From Pelobates cultripes (lineage: Eukaryota > Chordata > Amphibia > Anura > Pelobatidae), in contig OW240913.1 of NCBI GenBank assembly GCA_933207985.1, forward strand, positions 104,035,726-104,099,725: a stretch of DNA of 64,000 bases. Reading direction: 5' to 3'. The position numbers were made by a program, and so were the translations under genes. Below, piece by piece: positions 22,575 to 33,389 of the stretch; position 1 is the first letter of the stretch, and every line of letters starts with the position of its first letter. The notes under the pieces were generated by a model. The model searched no databases, was not told where the DNA came from, and saw nothing but the letters and a program-made list of their open reading frames with translations.

Positions 22575-23089
22575 CTAAAGGGAACATGCCACCATTTACC
22601 TGACATTCACTCTCCTGCCTCTATCTCGTTCTAGAGGTGGATACTATTCCTGTAACACCCACCTCCGGTCTGCCCTTGCGACTCCTACCGTTTTCACTGA
22701 TTTGCCATGCTTAGCCACTTTTTTTCTAAGCAGTGCAAATCTCCTCCATGACTCCAACATGCGGACTTCGTTGCCAGCATGCCGACATCTGAAATATCTG
22801 TTTCTATACTCCATAGCCAGTGCTGCTGGGGATTTATCATAGCAAGTGCTGTAGTTGCTATGAGTGGAGTGCAGAAGGACTGCCTGTAGGAGATCTGGTT
22901 TTGTTCTCCCTGTCAACCAAACTTTGGCATAGAGTCAACGCCGAAAAATGACTTGACAGGTGAGAAAAAAAAACTACTTTTAAATAGGCTCTTCTCCCAA
23001 TCTATATATTTTTTATAAACACTGCTAGCATAATTTACAGCGCAAATTTTATGAGCACGAATGGTTTGGGGGTGACAGGTCTCATTTAA
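22575..23089. mobile_element. T2-like MITE abutting the previous one
   Basis: The left end is CTAAAGGGAACATGCCACC. The right end, read on the other strand, is TTAAATGAGACCTGTCACC. The left CTAA (22575-22578) is also the right edge of the preceding MITE, so one inserted at or beside the target tetranucleotide of the other. The minus-strand open frame 22644-22916 lies wholly in this repeat and is not a gene. Confidence 0.65.
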
Positions 23090-23352
23090 CTACAAATCCT
23101 AATGCTTATGAGAACCCAGGAGTTCTTGAAACAAATTAAGCTTTGCTCACATGAAGTAATGCGGATATGTTTTGTTCATTCTATAGCAAAACACAAGCTC
23201 AATCAAAGCAAGGACTGGGTTCTCTACAGTATATTTCAATAAACAGATACAAATCACACAGTGCTTCCAAGATGTATTTGTTTCTGCCAGCAAAGACTAA
23301 TGACGTGCAGGGACTCCTCACTAAAGGAAAGCTATTTTGTGGGGACACCTCA

Positions 23353-23586
23353 TTAATTTGAAGACAGGCTCTTTTTTTCAGAACTGTCACACACTGGCAC
23401 AGCGTTGATGTCCTTGCAGTCTTCTTCTGAGGGTCTTGCAGATAGCATAGCTGTCCCAGCAGACTGACTGAGCCCGGCACTTTGAAGTTTCTTTATTTTC
23501 ATCCTTTGCCTTCTAGCAGCCTGACTTTTTTTTCTCTTTAAATATCTGTTTTCTAACTGGAGTATAAAATCTTCAATCATCTCAAC
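23353..23586 (-). CDS. Candidate last coding exon, basic coiled-coil-like tail, protein unidentified
   Basis: On the minus strand a TTTGTAG acceptor at 23593-23587 is followed by 77 open codons in phase 0 and a TAA at 23355-23353. The peptide begins VEMIEDFILQLENRYLKRK, an amphipathic heptad-like helix. It continues with a basic stretch (AARRQRMKIKKLQ) and ends in an acidic and serine-rich tail (SARPSEEDCKD, then SSEKKSLSSN). The composition is unlike any repeat around it, and codon use looks natural. I read it as the C-terminus of a real protein whose other exons lie to the right, possibly beyond the window. I do not recognise the family. A start at the internal ATG (23580) is possible but less likely than a spliced exon. 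Confidence 0.55.
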   Translation of the reverse strand, partial: VEMIEDFILQLENRYLKRKKSQAARRQRMKIKKLQSAGLSQSAGTAMLSARPSEEDCKDINAVPVCDSSEKKSLSSN

Positions 23587-24081
23587 CTACAAACAGCATC
23601 AGAACGCAAACGTTATTTAGAAAGATATATTTATGCTCCTGCCTACAGAAGGAAGACATTCTGTTTACAGTAATAAAAAATATTGTATATAATTGAAGTT
23701 ATATTTTAATTTAAAGTGTATTTCTCTTTAAAAGTTTTCTGCTAAAACTATATATCCCTAATCCTTCTGGGATTCAATTACTTTGCATGTGTGAAAGAGA
23801 AAAGCTTCAATTCTTTGAATCTTACAAACTGGGAATTATAATTTATTACACCACTGTCCTAAATGGCAGTGAAGAACAACCACTTAAAAAGGAATGTATG
23901 ATGAGGAATTAATCTCTGGAAAGTTTTTCATATCAAAAGAATGCAGAGAGTGAATAGAAGCTATAAGAGAGGATATTATACAAATGTATTTTCATTCATT
24001 AAACATAATGGCGAGTTCACTGTCTTCTCTAATCCAAAAACTGAATAGAAACGAGTAAGAAAAAATACACATTACACACCT

Positions 24082-24117
<36 letters not shown>

Positions 24118-24884
24118 GCTGTAAATTAATTTATAATACCTTTTCCAGAGTTACCCTTTGAGTGGTGCAAGTGGAGCAACCATGGTACTAGCTCTGGTTT
24201 TGCAGGTTTTAGTGCTGTGATTGACAAGTTCATAGACTGGAAGAAGTTGCTCTTGGTAAATCATCTGCACTCCAGAGTTCACATCTCACATGGTAACGTG
24301 AAGCCCATCCCTCTCTCCTTCTGAGTGAGGTAACTACAGGAGAATACATTGTGTGTGTGTGTTAGAGTGTGCAAATGTTTGCTAGTTTTGTTGGTGTGTG
24401 TATCAAGTTATGCATGGGTAATTTTGTATGTGTGTTTGTGTAATTAGATGTTTGGACATGGCTAGTTATGTTTTTGCTGCTAATCATGTATGTGTTTGTG
24501 AGGACATTGTGCTCGTTGAAGAGCTAACTCAAGGGAGAAGCGCTAGTAGAAACAAAACTAAAATGGGACCAAAGGGGTGAGCATCTCACTTTGAAGTATG
24601 GATGATGGTGGAATAAATTATGATAAGTTTTAACTTTGCATGTTTTGGCTTTTATGGAATCAAGAACACACATTACCTGTTTTGATAGCCTGTCATGGTC
24701 CATTCAGAGATTAATTTGAATAATTGCCTGGTGGCTTGAATCATGCCCAGAGCAGAGTTTGGTCCAATAATTTTCCTGCACAGCTAAGAACTGTTATTCA
24801 AATTAGTATCTGATTGGACCATGATAGGCTATCTAAATAAAAAGCCTCTGCTGTTTAATACAGAAATTGAGCCAACCTAGACCA
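23587..24884. other. Probable intron of the minus-strand gene, with a CT repeat and an inverted repeat
   Basis: AT-rich non-coding sequence. It holds a (CT)n microsatellite (24084-24115) and TG-rich sequence (24345-24430). An inverted repeat at 24679-24838 has arms of about 46 bp, with GATAGCCTGTCATGGTCCA on the left and TGGACCATGATAGGCTATC on the right. The last resembles a small palindromic MITE, but no target duplication was confirmed. Confidence 0.5.
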
Positions 24885-25085
24885 TCAGTGCTGGATTAAG
24901 AGCCTAACGGGCCTGGTACTGATGACTGTGATGAGTCTAATTAAAGAATCTTCATGATAGAAAGCACTATAGAAGCCATACCTCTGAATCTATTATACCT
25001 GGTTGAGGTGGTGCTGGAGAGACACCTGCAGGATACATTTTAAGCCTACACATACCCTTTATTCAGGTGCTCAAAGTGTAGAAGA
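24885..25085. mobile_element. Diverged left-end fragment of the hAT element D group
   Basis: CAGTGCTGGATTAAGAGCC, followed by GGGCCTGG, TGATGAGTCTAATTA and AGAATCTT, parallels the left end of element D at 60315 (CAGGGCCAGATTAAGAGTCC, GGGCCTGG, GATGGGCCTAATTA, AGAATCTT). The similarity fades past about 25080 and no right end was found. It is an older copy. Confidence 0.7.
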
Positions 25086-26525
25086 GCAACATTTCAACTG
25101 CTGCAACATTTGTTTAGTCAAGTTTTATACTTTCCTGAATAAAGACTGGTTTGGACGGAACCAGATTCCTTGTGTTGGTAGGTGCTGTTCTTATTTTGGA
25201 GTTACACATACACTATGTCAATCTCGCTTTTATATCTCTCAGCCCAATCTATCTGTCCATCTTACAAGCTCTCATTTCCTCTCTCACTCATCACAAACTC
25301 TGAAACCTCTCTCCTCAGGACTCTCCTTTGTGGTATTCAACCTGGGACGGAGAAAGAGGTGGATGTAGTGAGTATGGCAGAAAAGGGTATGTGCAACACT
25401 ATCACATGATAACAGGGTGACAGGAGGATGTTGAAATAAATTAACTTAAGGCTTGCCTTTTCCACTTTGCAAATAGAAGCAACAAGACCATTTGCAAAGT
25501 GGAAAAAGTTAGTGTTATGTTAATTCATTTTATTTAAGATTCTAAGCTCATATACACAAGCTTCCATAGACTTATGCTATGGATGTACATAGGGAGTAGA
25601 AGATCAGTTTTTTCTATATACTTCTGCAGAAAATTGTATTTACTGAAGCCTGCATTTGGCTTCAGTGTCTCAAATTGGAGATTTATGTTCATAGGCAAGG
25701 TTGTCTAACATTTTAGAGTAGACTGATATATGGAATGGGGTGGGGGGGAAGGAATAAATCAATGATAAAAAAAATCGCAAGTTGTGCTATGATATATAAG
25801 GCATTTTTGTCCCCCACAGTGATGGTTTAGGGCCACATGTAGCTCTCATATCTCTCGTTAGAAAATACTTGGATCTGAGCTAGCAGAACTGCACCTTTTA
25901 ATGTGTTTACTGGTTTTATATTTATTATTTGTAGGCAGGCAATGGATGTGTAAGCAAGTAATTTTCATAAACCATGAAAATAGTTATTCTGACACAGATT
26001 TATAACAGCGCATTCTCCTCTCCTGGACATTATGCTGAAAAAGGTTAACTCCATGCAATGACATTTAGTGTTGCTTTTAATCAGAGCTTCGATAAAAATG
26101 TCCTGGGAAAACTTTAGAGTCATCTGCTGATTGAGACTTTATAGGTGAACCGCTGATTGATTTAGTACGATCTTTCCTGGAAATGATCGCTTACAAACAC
26201 TATAAGGCTCATATGCAAAAACTCCATTTCCAATGCATCTTACTTTTCTGTTTTTGTTAATATATTTACTAAGGCAGCAATGCATAACCCATAGCAAACA
26301 TTCACTGCAGATATAATAACATTGTCTGTATTTTAAAATAGAATAAAAAAAGTAAAGTATTGAAGATAGCTTGTTTATTAAATAGGATACTGTAATATAC
26401 AGATTTATTTTAAATAGACTATGGAAAATATTTAAACCTCCCATTTATTCAAATGCTTTAAACTGAAGTAAATTGGTACACTGGGCATAGGTACAGTGTT
26501 TATTTCTTTGTATATATGTAGTGCA
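25086..26525. other. Non-coding sequence with a perfect 17-bp hairpin
   Basis: No supported gene. At 25458-25474 the arm TTTTCCACTTTGCAAAT pairs perfectly with ATTTGCAAAGTGGAAAA (25490-25506) over a 15-nt loop. The rest is AT-rich and unassigned. Confidence 0.5.
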
Positions 26526-26529
26526 TCAC

Positions 26530-28900
26530 TAAGACTGACCTGGTTCAGCTTTCTGGTGAGCTACATGACACACATCAGGCTGAGGATGGCCACCCTGGGG
26601 ACAGAGGTGGCAGCACTGGAAGGCTGCGATTAGACCTTGGAGGCCACAACCCAGCAACACTCCAACCAACTCTATGCAGCAGACCTTGCCTTGGCTGGGG
26701 GCGATACTCCTTGCGCTGAGATGCCAATTGGAAGATCTAGACAACCGAGGCAGGAAGAGTAACATCAAAGTGAGGGGGCTCCCAGAGGCCAAATGAGTTG
26801 AAGACATGGAAGCACTACTTACCTAATGTTTCATGCAAATCCCATTGAAGGAGCAGATACTGGCAAAAGCACAAATTCACCCAACACGCGACTTTCAGGG
26901 TTCTCATCCCTTTGACTCTCCCTACTGGGCAAGGAGGTCTCTGAGGCCAATCACCTCAGAACTGCAAGAAAGATGTATTCAGTATATGTGGGGGTGCCCC
27001 TTTAGTCTACAAGCAAAAGGTAATAACAATCAGTGGATACAATTTAGGTGGCAAAACATGTGCTTCATTTCTTGCAGGATATGGGAGTACCACATCAGTA
27101 CAGGACTGGATTAAAACATACTTTAATGAAAACAATGAGACATCACCCCTTCGGAGGGGGCACTTACGAAGAGTAGCTGCTCATAAAAAGAAAGAACGTC
27201 TAGTGACATTAAACACAAGTATTAGAAAAAGAGTCCTGACACTCCAGGAACATTTTAGAACATGTGAAACACTGCAACGTTTCGACTCCCAATGGAGTCT
27301 TTGTCAAGCAAAGACAAAGACTCCATTTGGAGTCGAAACGTTGCAGTGTTCCACATGTTCTAATAAAGGTGCCTGAAGACATTGGAAGGCCTGCACCCTT
27401 TTTCTAATACTGGTATTTATTATCTTCTGTGCTTGTGCTGGCCCTTGGTTCAGTTAAGCAACCTGTCTTAAGCGAATTGAGTGCGGTTCCTTTTCTATTT
27501 TTACAATTTAACTAGTGACATTAAATTACCTTACTGTGCAGTAAGGATTGCTATTATTATCTAAAAAATGTAACTCAGCAATGTAATGGTTAAGTCTTAA
27601 GTTAGGACAAAGCCATATGTTGCCTGTCAATCAAGGGTAAACAAGACGACTTTATACTCATCCTTGCAACTCTTCTGGAGCTAACAGACTCAAATACATA
27701 GCTATCGAACTCTATTCCCGGATGCCTTTACAAAGAATTTCATTCATACTACAATACGGCCTGGCTGTCGGGTGAAATGGTGGATGCACCTCTAACCAAA
27801 GAGGAATTGGCTAGAGCTATTAAGGTGTCCAGAAAACTGGCAAAGCACCTGGCCACGACGGTTTTTACATTAGGCTATTACATACATTTTGCACTGTCCT
27901 GATCCATATAGTGATTAAACTCTCTGATGGGAATACATTAACAATGGACTAGCTCTAGGCTTACATCACCATATTATCCAAGGAATGAAAGGACTCGGAA
28001 CAATGTGCTAGCTATAGGTTAAAATCATTATTAAACATAGATGTAAAGCTGTTAAAAAAGGTGCTGGCCAAATGCATGCAGCTATTGATACCACTCCTAT
28101 TCCACCCAATCAATAAGGGAGGGCAGGGACAACACATTGTGACTCTTAGCAATTCAACATCTAGCAAGAAAACATAAAACTCATCTGTTGCTGTTATCAA
28201 CAGACGTGGAAAAGGCTTTAGTTTGGGTGGACTGGGAGTTAATTAAAGTGACCCTTGTAGAAATGGGTTTCAGGCCAACACTCCACACGTGGATTGAATT
28301 TCTCTACACTTTGTCTAATGCACGCAGGTGGGTAAATTGCTCCCTCTCAGGAATGGTGCAGATCCATTCCTGGAGGCAATGAGCTCAAACCCAAATGTGA
28401 TGGGATTCAGATCAGGTGACTCTGAAAATAAAAATGTCAGCTTATGCCGACGATATGTTATTATTTGTTACAAACCCGAGAATCACTTTCCAAAACCTAA
28501 TGTTCCAGGAGTATTGCACAATATCGATTTAAAACTCAACATGACTAAGTTTGAGATGCTCAACCTTAGGGCCCCATGGGAAAATGTTGAAATGCCTGGT
28601 CACCAGTTCCCCTTCCACTAGGGAAATAAATGAAGTATCTAGGGATTTGAATCACATCTGATCGCAGCCATCTATAAAGAAAATAAATAATTTGACGCTC
28701 CTCCATACAGTACAAATGGATCTCAAATGCTGGATTTACCCTCACTTTTCATGGTTTAGGAGGATGTCGGTCTTGAAAATGTTGCTGAGACTTCAATATT
28801 TGTTTTGGCCGAGTACACGATAGTCTCACTGAGGGGTTCTGGGGCAAAACATAAGGAGATGTGGTATCCATAGGACACTTATAGGACTCATCAGGAGGGA
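26530..28900 (+). pseudogene. L1/Tx1-clade LINE remnant (ORF1 and reverse transcriptase pieces)
   Basis: Broken pieces in plus orientation. The ORF1-like part is LEDLDNRGRKSNIKVRGLPEA near 26730-26790 (in pieces), which resembles the RNA-binding protein of L1 elements. Reverse transcriptase pieces are LTKEELARAIKV near 27795, LLSTDVEKALVWVDWELIK near 28190, an AYADDML box near 28440, and LKLNMTKFEMLN near 28530. These give the usual order of palm motifs, and the metal-binding ADD is kept. There are many stops and frameshifts and large parts are missing, so it is old. A Penelope-like insertion splits it at 27214-27511. Confidence 0.85.
27214..27511. mobile_element. Penelope-like insertion with a 14-bp target duplication
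   Basis: CTAGTGACATTAAA occurs exactly at 27200-27213 and again at 27512-27525, and the flanking LINE sequence is continuous without the insert. The insert contains an inverted repeat (27255-27304 against 27313-27363) whose arms carry CGAAACGTTGCAGTG and AAAGACTCC. Such arms are typical of the hammerhead-ribozyme-bearing terminal repeats of Penelope-like elements in frogs. The ribozyme core is degenerate (CUGANGA is not intact). No reverse transcriptase or GIY-YIG domain is present. Confidence 0.75.
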
Positions 28901-31216
28901 GCCTCAGATTGAGTAGATAGGTCAGAAAATTAGATGATACAGGAACTTCTAATTAACTCGCAAGGAGGTGGATATGGGGTAGGGATAAAAGGACAGAGTG
29001 GGGTACTTTCTCTCATCTTTTCTCATGCACATAACTTTACTTTACCAGTATTTCTAAACGAAAGGGATTGTATAAACTGAAAATGCCATTGGACTAATAA
29101 TGGGAATGATCACTTGTCTATTTTCTCATGAGACCAGTTGAGACAAACTAAGACAATATTCTATATTAACTGATGATTTTATTAGTTAATATTTTATGAA
29201 TATGTATGTTTTGTAGCAACATTATTTCTATATATTTTATAATCTATCAAATGCAATAAAGATTGCAAAATAAATAAATACATTAAGTATGAGTATACTT
29301 AAACAGAAAGGGAGAAATTGTAGTAAAATAAACACATGGCAGAAGTACCAAAAAGACCTTGGTCACAAATGTTTTGCATCTGAAAAAACCCTTGGTCCTT
29401 AAGGGTCATATGTATCTGGCTGATGTATGTTCGTTCCTAGACTATTAACTTCTACATTCTCACATAGACAGAGGTGCCTGCTACTGCAATGGTGTGCAGA
29501 CAGGGTAATGCTGTGATTGTTCTGTGTGAACTTGCAGGAGCAGGCAAATGTGGCTGGGCACCAGTTGGTGAGATAACAGGAGAATGTGACCAAACATGAC
29601 TGCTCAGAGAGATAAAAATAAAAATTCTAAAAAAAAATAAAAAAATCAATAAACTTTTTTTTAATCCTTTCACTAAATGTGGTAAACCTTTAAAAAATGA
29701 GAAGGGAAAATTTCCTAACAATTGTCTTTTAAATATGTCGGCTTGGGCCCTTGTGATTGTGTTCCTTCCTTCATATTCTCTTTTCAGAATCAGCCCCTGA
29801 AAGCATTCTTTCACCCAGCCCTTAGTTTATTGGTGTGAAATAATTTACACAATAACTACAGCAAAGGTCTTTGTGTACAAATTATTATTGCAACCCAACA
29901 GAGTTTGGAAATAGGGGGACCACATAGGAGGAGGGGAATTAGAAAATTAAAGAATTAAGAATTTGGCATCTACTTGTTCAGCTCCTGTAGTCTGTAAATC
30001 AGCAATGAGTTTTGCCGCACCTCTCTAAAGCATGGTTCCCAAAATAAGCCTTTACGAACCCCCTGCATCCTATGTGTACATGCACGACTGCTCTGCAGCA
30101 TAGAACTAATGAACAGTGTCCGCTCTTTTATTTCAAATAGGGAACATTGTTAAGGTATAAGATTTCTCTGTTCATTTAACTCTTTCTGTATAGTACCGGA
30201 CTTATGAGACATATGAAGGAGTATGAACTGACAATAAAACACAGTGTCTGCAAGATGCACCCACACTTAGCATTTACTGTGCTAAGAAAAGAAACGTCAA
30301 CTCTCTAGCTGTTGCTATACATAGCTGTCAGACTATGCACACAGAGTGTACTAGAAAACACGGTGCTGTGTTCTATTTGGCAATGGGCCGTAGAAAAACG
30401 TTTTCAGAAAGTTTAATTATTTTTTTTTTATTTCTATCAATTTGGAAACAGAATTTGCTGGTACTTTGTTACAGCGATTAAAAAAGTAAAAAATTAAGTT
30501 ATTATATAAATTAAGGTCTATTATTTTATTTTCAATAGAACCCCACATTTTTTCAGATTTATATGCATCGTTGTCAGCTAAACTTTTTAGTAGATATCAA
30601 ATGGTGTTAAATGTGTTTTCGTTATGTGATTTTATATTATTATTGCTATCGTATTATTATCAGAGCTGGAACGACAAACATGCTGGAGGGTGACTGCTTT
30701 ATATTATTCTTTTTATAGAAGAAAATCCAGTACTCTGTTAAGAGAGCATTTTAAGCTGTTTTGAACAGGTACAAATCTTCCACCATCACTAGGGAGTTGG
30801 TAAGTAGCATTCCAAGTGCCAGAGGAGTACTGCAATCATCTTGTTTGTTTTTGTGTACTAAGTATGAGGAAAGAAGTTTTTCACTTCACAGAGTAGTAAT
30901 TAGGGTTTTTTGAAAATATATTTGGACTGTAGAATTTCACTGTCGATGTAAGCAACCTGACCTCACCGTTTTAAAAACTGCAGATATGCAATTTCCCAGA
31001 AGAAAAAAATAGTAACAATTCTGTATTTATCCAAAAATACACTGAACTTAATTTATATAAGTATACTCTGTGTTTCACTTTTCTTATTGAATTTATGTTG
31101 CATCTCTTTGATGAACTGTCATTGTTTTAAAACGTTTGTGAAGAAGAAAACCAATTATGTCTTGATTGTTTTTTCTCCATCATGCTTAAACTGGAAATAA
31201 TATGTAAGAAGATTTA
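28901..31216. other. AT-rich non-coding sequence, nothing recognised
   Basis: No supported coding frame and no clear transposon. 29390-29420 ends in a CTTGGTCCTTAAGGGTCA piece like the short palindromic repeat at 59503. The open frames at 29399-29814 show no recognisable content. Confidence 0.4.
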
Positions 31217-31711
31217 TTAAAGGACCACTCTAGGCACCCAGACCACTTCAGCTTAATGAAGTGGTCTGGGTGCCAGGTCCAGCTAGGGTTAACCCATTTT
31301 TTCATAAACATAGCAGTTTCAGAGAAACTGCTATGTTTATGAATGGGTTAAGCCTTCCCCCAAAGCCTCTAGCAGCTGTCTCATTGACAGCCACTAGAGG
31401 CGCTTGCGTGCTTCTCACCGTGATTTTCACAGTGAGAGCACGCCAGCGTCCATAGGAAAGCATTGTGAATGCTTTCCTATGTGACCGGCTGAATGCGCGC
31501 GCAGCTCTTAATGCGCATGCGCATTCAGCCGACGGGGAGGAGAAGAGGAGAATCGGAGGAGGAGAGCTCTCTGCCCAGCACTGGAAAAAGGTAAGCTTTT
31601 ACCCCTTTCCAGAGCCGGGCGGGAGGGGATCCCTGAGGGTGGGGGCACCCTCAGGGCACTATAGTGCCAGGAAAACGAGTTTGTTTTCCTGGCACTATAG
31701 TGGTCCTTTAA
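31217..31711. mobile_element. T2/Kolobok-type MITE, 495 bp
   Basis: The left end is TTAAAGGACCACTCTAGGC. The right end, read on the other strand, is TTAAAGGACCACTATAGTGCC. TTAA lies at both edges. Inner hairpins include CAGTTTCAGAGAAACTG and the self-complementary CACTTCAGCTTAATGAAGTG. It is closely matched end to end by 55875-56353. Open frames shared by the two copies reflect common descent, not coding. Confidence 0.92.
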
Positions 31712-32148
31712 GTAAAATCAGGTGCTATAGGTAAAAAGTGCTACTTGTTGAGAGATATTTTATTGGTTTCTTTTGTGATTATTCTTTAGAGTTATGGGAA
31801 GGACACATTAGGACCCACAGCAAATATTACTCTTTTCCTACCCTAACTACAGCAAACCAAGATTTGACCCATGCTATCTTTTTAGAAATGCTGAATTAGG
31901 AACAGACAAGTGTTCTGGATTGGAAGAACACTTAAATGGATGGACCAAGCACTATAATTACTTCATCTTAATGAAGTGATTTTGGGCATAGATGCTGCCT
32001 CTGTAGCCTCAGACTATTATATATTTAATACATGTATATATTTTGTGTCCTTTCTTTGCCAGCATACAAAGCATGCTGACATTGGTCACTTGGTATGTGT
32101 AAATTGTGATTATGCAACACATGTAGTGCTTAAGAGGACACAGATCAC
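31712..32148. other. Short AT-rich spacer, nothing recognised
   Basis: No gene or clear repeat. AGCACTATAATTACTTCATCTTAATGAAGTG near 31945-31980 (given in pieces: ACTATAATTACTTC and CTTAATGAAGTG) echoes a T2 MITE interior and may be an old fragment. Confidence 0.35.
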
Positions 32149-33370
32149 CAGGGCTGCAGCAGAGCAATAACGGTTGTCATGGGCCCGGCAGCCTTGGGTG
32201 GGTGGCTGAACTGTACAGGGAGTCCAGGGCCCCATATTCAATATGTGCATATATATATATATATATAGATTTTCGCACCTGCGGGCCCTGGCTCTCTGTA
32301 CACCGCAGAGGGGCCCTGAACACTCCATCTCCTCTTCCCAGCTGCTCTTCTCTCTCCAAGTCTCGCGAGTTACCCGGCCGTCAGAGCATTGCCACGGGTT
32401 ACCATGGCAATGCTCTGCATGGCTCACAAGACATGGAGAAAGAAAAGCAGTTGGGAAGAGGAGATGGAGTATGCAGGGCCCCCTCTGCGGTTTACAGGGA
32501 GCCAGGGGCCGCACTATACCACCAGACCAGCCCCACAACAACATTTACACACACAATACATCCTTACACAAAACGGAAAGGAAAAAGAAACCGTAGGAAG
32601 AGAGATAAAATAAATGAAAACTCTTCCATGGAAAGTTCACACCAGTGGGACACTCCAGGGGTGTCTTTCGGCATAACCCCAACTAGAGATAGAAAACAAA
32701 AAATGTTTTACACTAATTTAATTTGATGTCTGATTGCTACAATAGTATCCTTTACAGAGCTTTACTTAGTTAACACTGAACTGTTTTAAATATCCAGGTT
32801 GCATCCTTTGACTTTAGTGACTGGGTGCTTTTTTTGCTTTTTGTTTTCTATCTTTACACAAACACACACACTACATCCTTACACAAAGACACACACTGCA
32901 TTCACTATACACACTACATCCTTACACAAACAACACACTACATCCTTACACAAACACAAACACACTACATCCTTGCACAAATGCACATACACTGCATTCA
33001 CTATACACACTATACACACTATATCCTTACACAAACATGCACTCTGCAGTCACTCTACACACACTACATCCTTCCACAAACACACACTACATCCTTACAC
33101 AAATACACACTCTGCAGTCACTCTACACACACTACACGCACAACACAAACACACACTCTTCAGTCACTATACACACACTACATTCTTACAAAAACACACA
33201 CTCTGCAGTCACTATACACACACACTACATCCACTACACAAACACACGCTCTGCATTCACTATACACACACTACATCCACCACATAAACACTCTGCATCT
33301 AATACACACAAACTCTACATACATTACACAAACATACAATCTGCATCCACTATACACCCACCACTTTTAA
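32149..33370. mobile_element. hAT element B-like fragment with satellite, reverse orientation
   Basis: It begins with an hAT-type end (CAGGGCTGCAGCAG). A palindromic core with TTGCCACGGGTTACCATGG (32390-32410) matches element B. The array at 32860-33360 (CACTACATCCTTACACAAACA and CTGCATTCACTATACACA units) is the complement of element B's GTGTAGTGAATGCAG array. No partner end or octamer was found to the right, where L2 sequence begins, so one end was lost. An (AT)n tract lies at 32248-32267. Confidence 0.65.
32855..33362. repeat. CA-rich satellite (ACACACTACATCCTTACACAA type)
   Basis: About 500 bp of tandem units of 20-40 bp that alternate ACTACATCCTTACACAAA and CTCTGCAGTCACTATACAC. Threonine- and histidine-rich frames in all three phases (32799-33516) are translations of this array. 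Confidence 0.9.
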
Positions 33371-33389
33371 CTCAAGGAACCACACCAAT

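Larger units (their letters stand above)
19990..22578. mobile_element. T2/Kolobok-like MITE interrupted by hAT element B
   Basis: The left end is TTAAAGGGACAGTATAGC (19990). The right end, read on the other strand, is TTAGAGGGACATGATAGTC (22578). Removing element B and one copy of its octamer rejoins CATGTATTCCTAGTGC with TATTCTGATCTG and leaves a MITE of about 560 bp. The MITE predates the hAT insertion. Confidence 0.75.

Noticed and set aside
22644..22916. 90-aa minus-strand frame just downstream of the candidate exon at 23353
   Set aside because: It sits between the inverted ends of a T2-like MITE, and frames in such repeats are incidental.
29399..29814. Minus-strand frame with a hydrophobic stretch resembling a membrane segment
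   Set aside because: Driven by a T/A-rich tract; no splice sites or family resemblance.
31261..31734. Open frame shared with 55914-56114, suggesting a conserved small protein
   Set aside because: Both lie in copies of the same MITE; the similarity comes from common descent of the element and follows its hairpins rather than codons.
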